A DNA stretch of 46,684 bases from Lachnospiraceae bacterium (GCA_029062895.1 JAIDPF010000050.1:1-46684), one strand, 5' to 3'. Shown: positions 7,545-17,052, numbered from the stretch's first letter. Translations and numbers: made by a program. Notes: generated by a model not told the origin, from the sequence alone.

Positions 7545-9350
7545 ATGAATATTGCAACAGTCTTATTTACATACAATCGAAGTGATCATACAAGAAAAGT
7601 ATTGGAGGCATTAAGCCAGAATACAGTATTGCCGGATAAATTCTATATTTTTCAAGATGGACTAAAAAGTGAAGAACATCGAGCGGAGTGGGAAAAAGTT
7701 AATTTGTTGATCAGAGAGGTGAATTTTTGCCCTATAGAGTTGAATGTTTCAAAATATAATAAAGGATTGGCAAATTCAATTGTGTCGGGTGTGAATTATG
7801 TGTTTGAGAAGTATGATGCTGTTATTGTGTTAGAAGATGATTGTGTTCCGGCTGCTGATTTCATTAATTTCATGCAGCAGTGTTTAAAAAAATATCGAGA
7901 AGATAAGAGAGTGTATTCGGTTACTGGGTATGGATGGCCGATTGAACTTTCTGGTAATCAATATGATGTGTACGGATGTGGACGTATTTCAACATGGGGA
8001 TGGGGTACATGGAAGGATCGGTGGGAGCAGAGAGAAGTTGATAGTGGTATTTTAGAGCGAATAAAAAATGATCAAAGTAAATCCCGATATTTGGCAATGT
8101 GGGGAAATGATTGCGAACAAATGTTTTTAGATCGTATTATCGGCTGCAATAATTCATGGGCAATATATTGGGGATTGTACGTAATTGAAAATAAGGGGAT
8201 ATGTATTAATCCTTATAAATCCCTGATACAAAATATAGGAATGGATGGGAGCGGAACCCACAGTGGTATAACTGACAGATATTGGGTTGAGTTAGAGGAA
8301 GAATTACAATCGGAGTTTGCTTTGCCGGATCATATTGATATTTTGCATACCGTCGAGGTGGCTTTTGCAGATTTTCTGGGAAGCCATACAGCTGCAAATA
8401 CAGATGAATTGTCAAAACAGCATATTTTGATTTACGGAATGGGGAACTTTTTCTACCAATATGAAAAGGAAATTAATGATTCATACTATATAGAAGCATT
8501 CGTTGATAGATATAAAAATGGCTGGTATGCGGGAAAAAAAGTGATTCGCATGAATCAAATATCGGAATACAATTATGGCAAGATCATGATCATGGTTCAG
8601 GATATCCAGCAGTGCATTTGCATTGTCAAGGAATTGATTGAACGTGGAATAGACGCAGAGAAGATAGTTTTAGGACAAAATTGTTATGGAGAACTTAGCA
8701 AGTCAATAGATCAAATTATCGTAGTATCGGATGGCAATCTTATGCTCAAATTTGGTGAGATATCAATTAAAGTCAGGTCAAGTGACGAATTTAAGAGTGC
8801 CTGTACAATTTTTTTGAATCAAATATACAATTATAGTGTTAATAATTTAATGAGAGATATTATTTTTGACATTGGAATGAATATTGGGGATTCAACAGTG
8901 TTTTTTGCCAATCAAGATCATGTAGACAAGGTATATGCCTATGAACCGTATAAAGAGCCATTTTCTGTGGCAGAAGAGAATTTAGGAAAGTATATATGTA
9001 CAGGAAAAGTAGAGATTGCTAATTATGGTATTAGTAATAAAAATACAATTCGGACAATAGAAGGCGGTGAGCAAATAGTTGGAAAGAGAGTAACGGAGAT
9101 ATTTGAACCAATTATTGCGAGCTTTCCCAATCATAATATGATATTAAAATTAAATTGTGAAGGTGACGAAGAAGGTATTTTACAGGATCTTTTGCATAGT
9201 AAATTATTGGAGAAAATGAAGTTAATTATGATGGAGTGGCATCATAAAGGAAACGATACTATTTTGGATTACTTAAGAGAAGCTGGGTTTTCATGGTGGT
9301 GTATTGACAAGAGTAAGAATATAAGTATTGTGCATGCTTATAAAAATTAA
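7545..9350 (+). CDS. Trimodular protein: glycosyltransferase, Rossmann-like module, FkbM methyltransferase
   Basis: Three parts are visible in 601 residues. Residues 1-230 resemble GNT1/GT2-like sugar transferases with a GT-A fold: VLFTYNRSDHTRKVLEAL at the start, the metal-binding LEDDCVP near residue 96, and the WGWGTWKDRW segment. Residues about 293-375 are the cluster's Rossmann-like module (ILIYGMGNFFYQYE, FVDRYKNG). Residues from about 438 are an FkbM methyltransferase (DIGMNIGDS, YAYEP, LNCEGDEEG, MEWHHKG), closely similar to the truncated gene at the window start. One polypeptide could therefore add a sugar and methylate it. No signal peptide or membrane segment is seen, so cytoplasmic action on a carrier-bound glycan is likely. 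The sugar and methylation position are unknown. Confidence 0.85.
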   Translation: MNIATVLFTYNRSDHTRKVLEALSQNTVLPDKFYIFQDGLKSEEHRAEWEKVNLLIREVNFCPIELNVSKYNKGLANSIVSGVNYVFEKYDAVIVLEDDCVPAADFINFMQQCLKKYREDKRVYSVTGYGWPIELSGNQYDVYGCGRISTWGWGTWKDRWEQREVDSGILERIKNDQSKSRYLAMWGNDCEQMFLDRIIGCNNSWAIYWGLYVIENKGICINPYKSLIQNIGMDGSGTHSGITDRYWVELEEELQSEFALPDHIDILHTVEVAFADFLGSHTAANTDELSKQHILIYGMGNFFYQYEKEINDSYYIEAFVDRYKNGWYAGKKVIRMNQISEYNYGKIMIMVQDIQQCICIVKELIERGIDAEKIVLGQNCYGELSKSIDQIIVVSDGNLMLKFGEISIKVRSSDEFKSACTIFLNQIYNYSVNNLMRDIIFDIGMNIGDSTVFFANQDHVDKVYAYEPYKEPFSVAEENLGKYICTGKVEIANYGISNKNTIRTIEGGEQIVGKRVTEIFEPIIASFPNHNMILKLNCEGDEEGILQDLLHSKLLEKMKLIMMEWHHKGNDTILDYLREAGFSWWCIDKSKNISIVHAYKN

Positions 9351-9380
9351 GTAGAAAGATATGAAGGGGATATAATCAAG

Positions 9381-10457
9381 ATGAAAACAATGGTATATGT
9401 GTTTGGATGCGGTCGATTTTTTGAAAATAAGCAGGCTGACATTTTGGCAAAGTATGATATAGGTGCGATTTTAGATAATAATAAGAAGGGTAAAATACAA
9501 CTTCTAAATGGCAAATCTGTACCTGTTTTGAAACCGGCAGAGGCGGTGGAGGTCGGTGATGTTCCTATTATCATCATGGTCTATGATTTTTACAGTGTAT
9601 GGAGAGAACTGCAAGGATTATCAATTGACCCTTCCAGAATTATTTTTCCCAATATTTTTTTGCCGTTTACGGATGAAGAACAGATGATTAGCATTGATGG
9701 CGGTGAATTTCGTATTGTGGAAGATGATATATATTATGTGAATGAGCATAAGCGATATATTATAGATTCAACAGATGCTATTCATATTCTTTCAATGCGG
9801 TTGGAAAAAGAACATGTGGATGCTTCTTTTATAACAGATTTGGCGCCTACCGAGCCACTGAACAGAAAATTTGGGCTTTCCAGAGGAACGCCTATAGACA
9901 GATATTACATAGAGGCGTGGCTTGAAAAAAATAAAGAACTGATCAGGGGAGATGTGCTGGAAATTGCTGAAGATACATATACTAAGCGGTTTGGTGGAAG
10001 TGATGTGATACCTCATATACTGCATGTAAGTTTGGAACAGGAGGGAATTATTAAAGGAGATTTTGAGACGGGTGAGGGAATCACAGAAGATTCTATGGAT
10101 TGCATTATACTGACTCAGACGCTTCCCTTTATATATGGATGCGATAAAGTGATAGCCAACATATATAAAATGCTGCGAAAAGGAGGAACAGCGCTGATTA
10201 CAGCCGGAGGAATATCACAGATTTCGAGATATGATATGGATCGTTGGGGGCATTTTTGGAGTTTTACAACTGCATCATTAAAAAGACTGATAGAAGAATC
10301 TGCGTTTGGAGAAAATTATGAAATTACTGTATATGGCAATGTCAAGGTAGCGTGTGCGCTATTGTATGGAATGGCGGCTGAGGAATTGAAGACGGAAGAA
10401 CTAGAATATGCAGACGAGGATTATCCGGTATCGATCTGTGTAATTGTGACGAAATAG
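9381..10457 (+). CDS. Class I SAM methyltransferase with N-terminal Rossmann-like module
   Basis: The protein has 358 residues, with AAGGGG (9363-9368) upstream of ATG 9381. Residues 1-95 are the module: VYVFGCGRFFENK, ILDNNKKGK, then VPIIIMVYDFYSVWREL. The C-terminal part from about 170 is a methyltransferase: RGTPIDRYYIEAWL, a weak SAM motif I at GDVLEIAEDTYT, SMDCIILTQTLPF at the motif IV position and YKMLRKGGTALIT at the post-motif position. Proteins with this RGTPIDRYYIE signature are usually found in polysaccharide gene clusters. A decayed copy of the 3' end of such a gene lies at 825-884. It probably methylates a sugar or a linked phosphate of the cluster's product; the target is not deducible. 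Confidence 0.8.
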   Translation: MKTMVYVFGCGRFFENKQADILAKYDIGAILDNNKKGKIQLLNGKSVPVLKPAEAVEVGDVPIIIMVYDFYSVWRELQGLSIDPSRIIFPNIFLPFTDEEQMISIDGGEFRIVEDDIYYVNEHKRYIIDSTDAIHILSMRLEKEHVDASFITDLAPTEPLNRKFGLSRGTPIDRYYIEAWLEKNKELIRGDVLEIAEDTYTKRFGGSDVIPHILHVSLEQEGIIKGDFETGEGITEDSMDCIILTQTLPFIYGCDKVIANIYKMLRKGGTALITAGGISQISRYDMDRWGHFWSFTTASLKRLIEESAFGENYEITVYGNVKVACALLYGMAAEELKTEELEYADEDYPVSICVIVTK

Positions 10458-10483
10458 AAATGAAAAATGGGAGATGATAATCT

Positions 10484-11389
10484 ATGGGAAGAGTAATCAC
10501 CTTGTTGTATCACAGGGTACGCAAATATGAAGAGGATATCCAGTTGCTGGCTGTGACCCCAGAGCATTTCAGTGAACAGATGGGCTGGTTGAAAGACCAT
10601 TATCCAATAGTGGGATTTGATGCGGATTGGGACACGGTAGAGGGGGATGCGATTTGTATTACCTTTGATGATGGCTATCGGGATAATTTTCTTACAGCAG
10701 TACCTATTTTGAATAAGCTACAGATCCCGGCAACAATTTTTGTGTCAACAGGAAATATTGATACATGTCGTGAGATGTGGTGGGATGAGGTGGAAAGGAA
10801 TTTCCTAATTGATAAAGAGTATTGTGAAAGGTTTCATTTGTCTGATGAGATGTTTGGATGTACATGGGATGTGAGTACGGCAGAACGTAGGAAAGATTTA
10901 TATTATACATTACATTGGCTTATGAAACAGATTAATGTAGAGAGAAGAAACGACTGGATCAGGCAGTTGCAGGAATGGAATGGTTATCAAGAGAATGGAC
11001 GGGAAGAAAATAAATGTTTTCAAACGGCAGATTTAAAAGATATTGATATGTCGCAGATCTTGATCGGGGCACACACTGTGAATCATCCCGTGTTGTCAAA
11101 ATTGACAGCAGAGGAACAGAAAAGAGAAATAGAGATATCAAAACGGCATCTGGAAAAAATTTTTGATAAACCTATTTTAACTTTATCTTATCCATTTGGA
11201 GGAATAACGGATTATAACGAAGAGACGATTAAAGTATGTAAAGAGCTTGGATTTTTGAAAGCAGCAGCTAATATACCTGGAATATGGGAGAAGGGGAATG
11301 ATCCATATCAGATTCCTAGGCACATCGTAAGGGATTGGGATTTGGAACAATTCAAGGAACATCTGAAAGTGTTTTGGAAAGGAATATGA
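10484..11389 (+). CDS. Polysaccharide deacetylase (NodB-like, carbohydrate esterase 4)
   Basis: The protein has 301 residues and is a NodB homology domain throughout. Motif 1 is TFDDG at residues 60-64, supplying the catalytic base and a metal-binding aspartate. Motif 2 is H197-TVN-H201, the two metal-binding histidines. LSYPFGG and the late PRHIVRDW segment correspond to the later family motifs. Members use a divalent metal to remove N-acetyl (sometimes O-acetyl) groups from amino sugars. No signal peptide or membrane anchor is visible, so it likely deacetylates an intracellular lipid-linked glycan or precursor rather than finished peptidoglycan. It is followed four bases later by a free-standing Rossmann-like module gene. 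Confidence 0.88.
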   Translation: MGRVITLLYHRVRKYEEDIQLLAVTPEHFSEQMGWLKDHYPIVGFDADWDTVEGDAICITFDDGYRDNFLTAVPILNKLQIPATIFVSTGNIDTCREMWWDEVERNFLIDKEYCERFHLSDEMFGCTWDVSTAERRKDLYYTLHWLMKQINVERRNDWIRQLQEWNGYQENGREENKCFQTADLKDIDMSQILIGAHTVNHPVLSKLTAEEQKREIEISKRHLEKIFDKPILTLSYPFGGITDYNEETIKVCKELGFLKAAANIPGIWEKGNDPYQIPRHIVRDWDLEQFKEHLKVFWKGI

Positions 11390-11393
11390 GACA

Positions 11394-11723
11394 ATGGTGT
11401 ATATAGGGAATCTGGATTATGATGAACATATAAAGAAGGCAACGGGGATTATTATTTTTGGAGGCGGATCCATGCTGCCTCATCTTCTCAAAAAAATGGA
11501 GCAACATGATTTGATAGAAAAAGTTATAGCGATATGCGACAATAACACAGACCTGCAGGGAAAAGAGATATCGGGTATCCCCGTGTTAGCGCCGGATGAT
11601 GTTTGCAAAAAATATATAAACATGGATTTTATAGTTTACAATCAGTATTTTATGGAGATTTGTGAACAATTGTATAAGAATCGCATTACCCAAATCCATT
11701 TGATAAGGCAGGATAGTTTATGA
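11394..11723 (+). CDS. Free-standing Rossmann-like module, minimal 109-residue form
   Basis: This is the smallest version of the module in the cluster, with practically nothing else attached. It reads GIIIFGGGSMLPHLLKKM, then VIAICDNNTDLQGKEISGIP, then MDFIVYNQYFMEICEQL. Glycine-rich loop, acidic second strand (CDNN) and closing beta-alpha unit are all present, so the domain appears complete as a fold. It has no catalytic partner, being placed between a deacetylase and a GT4. It overlaps the next start by four bases (ATGA). A free copy beside many fused copies suggests a binding or scaffolding unit that can act in trans. Function unknown. Confidence 0.7.
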   Translation: MVYIGNLDYDEHIKKATGIIIFGGGSMLPHLLKKMEQHDLIEKVIAICDNNTDLQGKEISGIPVLAPDDVCKKYINMDFIVYNQYFMEICEQLYKNRITQIHLIRQDSL

Positions 11724-12961
11724 AAAAGATTATGTGGTTATGCAATACGCCTTTACCGGAAATACAGTCGGAACTTGGAGTTAAGATGCGCAATGAGGGT
11801 TGGCTGCAAGGAATATCGGATCAGCTTCGTAAGCGTGAAGATATAGAATTGCATTATGTATTTCCACAAGGAAAGAGCCGGAGATTGTTTAAAAAGTGCG
11901 TAAACAATATCTGTTTTTGGGGATTTTATAGTAATGTGGGCAATGGTTATGAACTTTCACAGGATAGGAAAAGAACTATTGGTAAGGTGATAAAGGAAAT
12001 CAGTCCGGATATCATTCATATTTTTGGAACAGAATTTGCTCATTCATTGGAATGTGTGCAAGCTGCTCCGGTCAGAATGAAACTCATAGTATCTACTCAG
12101 GGTCTGGTTTCAGAGCTTGCGAAGGTATATACAAAGAAGATTCCAGTCATGGAACAGGTGCTGCGTGCAAGTCATTCAGTTAGTCTGCTGGAAGAAAAAT
12201 ATGAGTTTTACAGAAGAGGAATTAATGAGAGAGCAATATTAAAGGAAGCGCCGAATGTAATAGGAAGAACGGCATGGGATAAGCAATGTGTTAAAAAGTT
12301 GAATCCGGATTGTCGGTATTTTTATTGTAGTGAGACAATGCGAGGAGCATTTTATGAGGGAAAGTGGAATATTGACAACATAAGGCGGCATTCGATTTAT
12401 ATCTCACAAGCAAATTATCCAATTAAAGGATTTCATGTTTTTATAAAAGCACTCGGAGAGGTGATGAAATGTTTTCCGGACACACGTGTATATGTGGCAG
12501 GCAGAAATGTTCTTCAGCAGACAGGGAGTGAATATGGGAGATATATTAATAAGCTCATGGAGAAGTATGAAGTAAAAAATAGTATCAAGTTTCTCGGATT
12601 AATTCCGGCAGAAAAGGTCAGGGAAAGATTATTGAATGTACATATCACTGTTATGCCGTCATTATTAGAAAACTCACCCAATTCAATAGGTGAGGCCCTA
12701 ATATTGGGAACACCGGTAGTGGCGGCTTGTGTTGGCGGAGTACCGAGTCTAGTAAGGAATGAGAAAGAAGCACTGCTATATTCTAATCATAGTGCAAGGC
12801 AGTTGGCAGAATGTATAAATCGCGTTTTTTCTAATGATAATTTGGCACGTATGTTGTCATATAATGGGTGCAGGAGGGCAGCAAAATTGTATGACAGAGA
12901 TGCTAATTTAGAACAGTTGCTTGAAATATATGATGCTTTGATAAGGAGGAACAAGTTATGA
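11720..12961 (+). CDS. Glycosyltransferase family 4
   Basis: A 413-residue GT-B-fold retaining glycosyltransferase. The N-terminal half opens with MKKIMWLCNTPLPE and contains DIIHIFGTEFAHSLE and LIVSTQGLVSELA. The C-terminal donor-binding half shows YISQANYPIKGFHVFIKAL, VYVAGRN, FLGLIPAEKVRERL, and the family E-x7-E element in MPSLLENSPNSIGEALILG, followed by GTPVVAACVGGVPSLV. Such enzymes use nucleotide-sugar donors on the cytoplasmic face to extend a lipid-linked chain. It lacks the attached Rossmann-like module, but is bracketed by free-standing copies through four-base overlaps at both ends, which suggests functional pairing. Donor sugar unknown. Confidence 0.88.
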   Translation: MKKIMWLCNTPLPEIQSELGVKMRNEGWLQGISDQLRKREDIELHYVFPQGKSRRLFKKCVNNICFWGFYSNVGNGYELSQDRKRTIGKVIKEISPDIIHIFGTEFAHSLECVQAAPVRMKLIVSTQGLVSELAKVYTKKIPVMEQVLRASHSVSLLEEKYEFYRRGINERAILKEAPNVIGRTAWDKQCVKKLNPDCRYFYCSETMRGAFYEGKWNIDNIRRHSIYISQANYPIKGFHVFIKALGEVMKCFPDTRVYVAGRNVLQQTGSEYGRYINKLMEKYEVKNSIKFLGLIPAEKVRERLLNVHITVMPSLLENSPNSIGEALILGTPVVAACVGGVPSLVRNEKEALLYSNHSARQLAECINRVFSNDNLARMLSYNGCRRAAKLYDRDANLEQLLEIYDALIRRNKL

Positions 12962-13434
12962 AAAAAGGAGTTATTTCTGTGCTATCAGCAGTAATAGGAG
13001 CAACAGTAGGTGCGTGTGCGGCAGGAAAGGTGATACTTGAGGAAGGGGAAAAGGTGAAGAACATGTCGGACAAGCATCTGTCGCTTTTTCTGATGATGAA
13101 CCAGTGGGTAAAGGTAAAGCAGGAGGGGAAAAACTTATCAGAATATTTTGAGAAAAACGGCTATAAAAAAATTGCGGTTTATGGTATGAGTTACGCGGGC
13201 GAGACGTTAATTGATGAACTGAGAGATACGCAGATAAAAGTAGTTTATGGTATTGATAAGAATGCAGATGCTATCTACGCAGATGTGGATATCTTATCGC
13301 TGGAGGATGATTTTAGCGATGTAGATGCAGTGGTGGTTACAGCGATTACATTTTTTAAGGAAGTAGAGGAAAAACTTTCTAAAAAGATGGATTGTCCGAT
13401 TATTTCACTAGAGGATATTCTATACGAAGTATAA
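12958..13434 (+). CDS. Rossmann-like module protein with a hydrophobic N-terminal segment
   Basis: The protein has 158 residues. Residues 4-24 (GVISVLSAVIGATVGACAAG) after MKK form a small-residue-rich hydrophobic segment, consistent with a membrane anchor or an uncleaved signal. A helical lead-in follows (MNQWVKVKQEGKNLSEYF), then the module (IAVYGMSYAGETLIDEL, YGIDKNAD, VDAVVVTAITFFKEVEEKL). The lead-in and module match the free-standing protein at 3502-3975 closely, but that one has no hydrophobic start. If the segment is an anchor, this copy would sit at the membrane where the glycan is assembled. No lipobox with cleavage context is evident; the ACAAG stretch is only suggestive. Function unknown. 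Confidence 0.7.
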   Translation: MKKGVISVLSAVIGATVGACAAGKVILEEGEKVKNMSDKHLSLFLMMNQWVKVKQEGKNLSEYFEKNGYKKIAVYGMSYAGETLIDELRDTQIKVVYGIDKNADAIYADVDILSLEDDFSDVDAVVVTAITFFKEVEEKLSKKMDCPIISLEDILYEV

Positions 13435-13505
13435 TGGAGATACAAAACCACTTATAAAAAATGGATGGTTACGTTATTGGAGGTATTAGGAGGCACGGGA
13501 TAGGG

Positions 13506-14384
13506 ATGATTATTGTTAGAATATGGGAAGGGCTTGGCAACCAGCTTTTTCAATATGCTTTTGCAAGGGCAGTATCTTTGTCAACAAACCAGAAGGTTTT
13601 TCTGGATATTCGAGAAACGGGAAGCTGTATGGGAGAACAGAATAAAGTTCAAAGAGAATGTGGATTAAGAAACTTTAGGATTTTTTTGCCTATATGTAAT
13701 AATGTTCAGCATTTTTATCCATATATAAATGGGCCTCAGGTTATTAAGGAAGCTGCAAAGCGGATTTCAATAAATGGATGGATGCCATATAAGTATTATG
13801 AAGAAACTGAGTTGGGTTATCATGAAGAGTTATTAAGATTAGATGGAAACTGGTATTTGCAGGGGTGGTTTCAGGATAGCCGATATTTTGATAAGTATAG
13901 TGCAATTATTGCAAAAGAGATATTCCCTAGGAAAAAGATACGGATAAGCAAAACATTACGGGAACATCTGGAAAGGTCTAATACCGTTTCTGTTCATATC
14001 AGAAGAGGTGATTATGCCAGAACATTTAACGCAATTCCGGATAGTTATTATGTGAATGCTATGAAACATATGAAAGAACTTGTAGATAATCCATTCTGGA
14101 TTATCTTTTCTGATGAGCCTGACTGGGTTAAACGAAATATTGATTTTGGTTATAATTGCTATTATGTCAGTGGAAATGAGTGTTTAAAGGATTATGAAGA
14201 AATGTTCGTTATGAGTTGTTGCAAAAATAATATCATAGCTAACAGTACTTTTAGTTGGTGGGGAGCATGGTTGAATGGCAATCATGATAAGGTGGTGATT
14301 GCTCCAAATCACTGGTTCCTAAAAGGAGTCAGTGGATGTGAGAAAAATATTCTGCCGGTAGAATGGATTCGAGAGTCTATTTAA
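13506..14384 (+). CDS. Alpha-1,2-fucosyltransferase-like, GT11
   Basis: The frame is open from ATG 13461, but AGGAGG at 13488-13493 and the conserved N terminus IVRIWEGLGNQLFQYAFARA point to ATG 13506, giving 292 residues. GT11 hallmarks are GLGNQLFQYAFA at the N terminus, H164-IRRGDY (the H-x-R-R-x-D motif of alpha-1,2/alpha-1,6 fucosyltransferases), IIFSDEPDWV, and NSTFSWWGAWL with KVVIAPNHWF near the end. These enzymes use GDP-L-fucose and act in the cytoplasm. No GDP-fucose synthesis gene lies in the window, so the donor would be made elsewhere, or the donor specificity differs from the family norm. The family assignment is strong. Confidence 0.9.
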   Translation: MIIVRIWEGLGNQLFQYAFARAVSLSTNQKVFLDIRETGSCMGEQNKVQRECGLRNFRIFLPICNNVQHFYPYINGPQVIKEAAKRISINGWMPYKYYEETELGYHEELLRLDGNWYLQGWFQDSRYFDKYSAIIAKEIFPRKKIRISKTLREHLERSNTVSVHIRRGDYARTFNAIPDSYYVNAMKHMKELVDNPFWIIFSDEPDWVKRNIDFGYNCYYVSGNECLKDYEEMFVMSCCKNNIIANSTFSWWGAWLNGNHDKVVIAPNHWFLKGVSGCEKNILPVEWIRESI

Positions 14385-14405
14385 ATAAAAAGGAGAAAAG
14401 CGTGC

Positions 14406-15581
14406 ATGAATACTGTAACTATAATTGTTCCAATATTTCATGGCAAAAAATATATAGACAACATGATTGATCAGCTCGAGAAATGTGCATCAAGGAGTGT
14501 TGGCGGATGCACCTTGGAACTTCTGTTGGTCAATGACGATCCGGATGAACAGATAGGCAGCTTTTCTTCTGATATAATAGATGTAAAAGTCATTGAAACT
14601 GATAAGAATAGGGGGATCCACGGAGCCAGAGTCAGAGGGTTGGACTATTGTAGGGGCGATTATGTCCTTTTTTTGGATCAGGATGACAGGATATATCCGG
14701 ATTATTTTAATAGTCAGCTAGCGCATCTGGCGGATAAAGATGCTGTTGTATGTAAGCTCCTTCATGAAGGGCGGCAGTTCTATGATACCAGAATGCCTTT
14801 TGAGAAAGTGATCAACAGAGAATATATAGTCGGCGTCAAAAATCCGATCATTTCTCCGGGACAAGTATTGCTCAGGAAAGATAGAATTCCAAAGATTTGG
14901 ACAAAACTTGAACTAAAAAATAACGGGGCAGACGACTGGCTGTTGTGGCTGTGTATGATTGCAGAAGGACAGGAGTTTGCGTTGAATCCTGAACTTCTAT
15001 TTGAACATGTGGTGGAAGGGGAAAATGAGTCGATAAATGTAAAACATATGATGGATTCGGAGGCAGAGTTGTATGATGCAGTGAAAGCAAACGGAATCCT
15101 TACAGGGCAGGAATTGGAAAAACTGCATGATGCTGTAGAAGCGGTGGCAGCAGCCCATATAGGAATACTGGTTAAGTTTCAAAAAATGTTTTTTGTATAC
15201 GACTCATGGCTGAGATTGCAGGAACAGGGTATCAGTATATCCGTCTATTTACGGCAACGAGGTATTTATAGTATAGCATTGTATGGATACAATCAGATTG
15301 GAAAAAGACTGTATCACATTCTTTCAAAAGAAGGAGTAAGCGTCAATTATTTTATCGATTTGAACGCAGAGTATCTGAAGGAAGAAATACCGATATACCA
15401 GCCGGAGGATTCGCTCCCGCAGGTGGATATGATCATTATATCGTTGGTGGAAGCGGTAGACAGTATAAAGGAGAAACTGTCTCATTTGACGAAAATGAAA
15501 GTATGTGGGATTATGGAATTGCTTGGGGAGATGAAGATATTTTCCAAGTCGCATCTGATAGGAGAGGATAACGGGATATGA
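14406..15581 (+). CDS. Glycosyltransferase family 2 with C-terminal Rossmann-like module
   Basis: The protein has 391 residues, and AAGGAG (14390-14395) precedes ATG 14406. Residues 1-220 are a GT-A inverting transferase: VTIIVPIFHGKKYIDNMI, LLLVNDDPDE, the NRGIHGARVRGL segment and the metal-binding FLDQDDRIYP. Residues from about 270 contain the lead-in helix (YDSWLRLQEQGISISVYL) and the Rossmann-like module (IALYGYNQIGKRLYHIL, FIDLNAEY, VDMIIISLVEAVDSI). This C-terminal part looks like a fused form of the free-standing proteins at 3502 and 12958. The stop overlaps the next start as ATGA. The donor and acceptor sugars cannot be deduced. Confidence 0.87.
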   Translation: MNTVTIIVPIFHGKKYIDNMIDQLEKCASRSVGGCTLELLLVNDDPDEQIGSFSSDIIDVKVIETDKNRGIHGARVRGLDYCRGDYVLFLDQDDRIYPDYFNSQLAHLADKDAVVCKLLHEGRQFYDTRMPFEKVINREYIVGVKNPIISPGQVLLRKDRIPKIWTKLELKNNGADDWLLWLCMIAEGQEFALNPELLFEHVVEGENESINVKHMMDSEAELYDAVKANGILTGQELEKLHDAVEAVAAAHIGILVKFQKMFFVYDSWLRLQEQGISISVYLRQRGIYSIALYGYNQIGKRLYHILSKEGVSVNYFIDLNAEYLKEEIPIYQPEDSLPQVDMIIISLVEAVDSIKEKLSHLTKMKVCGIMELLGEMKIFSKSHLIGEDNGI

Positions 15582-16966
15582 AATATCTGATCTTTGGAAC
15601 AGGAGAGTATTACATTCGATATAAGAAATGGTTTGCAAAGGAAGATATCGTTGCGTTAATTGACAACGCTGTTGGTAAACAGAATACATATTTGGATGGA
15701 ATACAGATCCTTTCGCCGGAACAAGGGGTAAAGCTTGCATATGATGCGGTTATGATCTTGAGTTTCTATGTGAAGGAGATGAAAAAGCAGCTATTAGCGC
15801 TGGGAGTTCCGGAAGAGCGTATTTATCATTTCTACGACCTTCACAATTTAATTTGCCGGGGTGATGAGGAACAGGCGGCAGATTATAAGAAACCCGTACA
15901 ATATTATGGAGGAGCGGAAGCTGTGGAGAAGTCCTCCTGCACTCTGCTTTTGTCGCATGATCTTACCTTGGGTGGACCCGCGATTGCTTTATATCATATG
16001 GCGAGAGTGCTTAAAACACGAGGAGATAAGGTTGTATTTGCATCGACACTGGATGGACCATTGAGAGATATGTTGATCTCCGAGGGGATTCCCGTGATTG
16101 TGGATGTGAATTTACAGATAGAAACCATGCGTGAGGCAAAATGGACAGCAGGATTTTCGTGTATTGTATGTAATACGATAAATTTTTATGTATTTTTATC
16201 GGATAGGGATACAAAAGTGCCGGTTGTGTGGTGGCTGCATGATTCAGCATTTTTTTATGAGGGCGTAGATAAGCAAATACTTAGTGGATTGAACCGGGAG
16301 AATATGCAGGTTTATGCAGTAGGACCGGTTGCAAGGAAGGCACTGGCCCAATTTTTACCGGATATGGAAATTGGTGATTTGATTTATGGAGTTGCTGACG
16401 AAGCGGCATTTTGTGATAAATCGAATGATGACAATAAGAAAATTTGTTTTGTAACGATCGGATATATTGAAGCCAGAAAAGGACAAGATATTCTGGTGCG
16501 GGCGATTCAGAAAATCCCGAAAGAGGTCCGCGAAAAAGCAAAGTTTTATCTGATAGGACAAAACACATCTCAAATGGCGGAGAGTATTAAGGAAACAATA
16601 CAAGATATTCCGGAGATTATCATGACCGGGACTATGGACAGGAAGGGAATTCATGATATACTTGAATGTGCAGATGTCATGGTTTGTCCGTCAAGAGAAG
16701 ACCCGATGCCGACGGTAGCAGCTGAGGCGATGATGCACAAAGTATTCTGTATCGTATCAGATGCGACAGGCACAGCAGAATATATATGCAGCGGAATAGA
16801 TGGAATAGTATTCCACAGTGAGGACGAACAGGAATTGACTGATAAGATCATCTGGTGCATAGAGCACCAAGACAAATTAGCTGATATGGGAATACGCGCA
16901 AGAGAAATTTATGAGAAACAGTTTTCTATGACAGCTTTTGAGAAGAAGGTAACGGAAATATTGTAA
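15578..16966 (+). CDS. Glycosyltransferase family 4 with N-terminal Rossmann-like module
   Basis: The protein has 462 residues. Residues 1-95 are the module (YLIFGTGEYYIRYKKWF, ALIDNAVGKQ, YDAVMILSFYVKEM). After a linker, a GT-B glycosyltransferase begins at about residue 112: LLLSHDLTLGGPAIALYHMA, VVWWLHDSAFF, VTIGYIEARKGQDILVRAI, MTGTMDRKGIHDIL, and the donor-site segment PSREDPMPTVAAEAMMHK. The module lies at the opposite end from its position in the GT2 encoded immediately upstream, so at the gene level the two modules are adjacent across a four-base overlap. That arrangement could reflect exchange by recombination at gene ends. Sugar specificity unknown. Confidence 0.87.
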   Translation: MKYLIFGTGEYYIRYKKWFAKEDIVALIDNAVGKQNTYLDGIQILSPEQGVKLAYDAVMILSFYVKEMKKQLLALGVPEERIYHFYDLHNLICRGDEEQAADYKKPVQYYGGAEAVEKSSCTLLLSHDLTLGGPAIALYHMARVLKTRGDKVVFASTLDGPLRDMLISEGIPVIVDVNLQIETMREAKWTAGFSCIVCNTINFYVFLSDRDTKVPVVWWLHDSAFFYEGVDKQILSGLNRENMQVYAVGPVARKALAQFLPDMEIGDLIYGVADEAAFCDKSNDDNKKICFVTIGYIEARKGQDILVRAIQKIPKEVREKAKFYLIGQNTSQMAESIKETIQDIPEIIMTGTMDRKGIHDILECADVMVCPSREDPMPTVAAEAMMHKVFCIVSDATGTAEYICSGIDGIVFHSEDEQELTDKIIWCIEHQDKLADMGIRAREIYEKQFSMTAFEKKVTEIL

Positions 16967-17052
16967 TACTGAGAGTGGAATACGCTACTGTCCATGCAAA
17001 AAGAACAGCAAACGAAATATGCCATAAGAAATATATAGTAAGGGTGTTGAAA

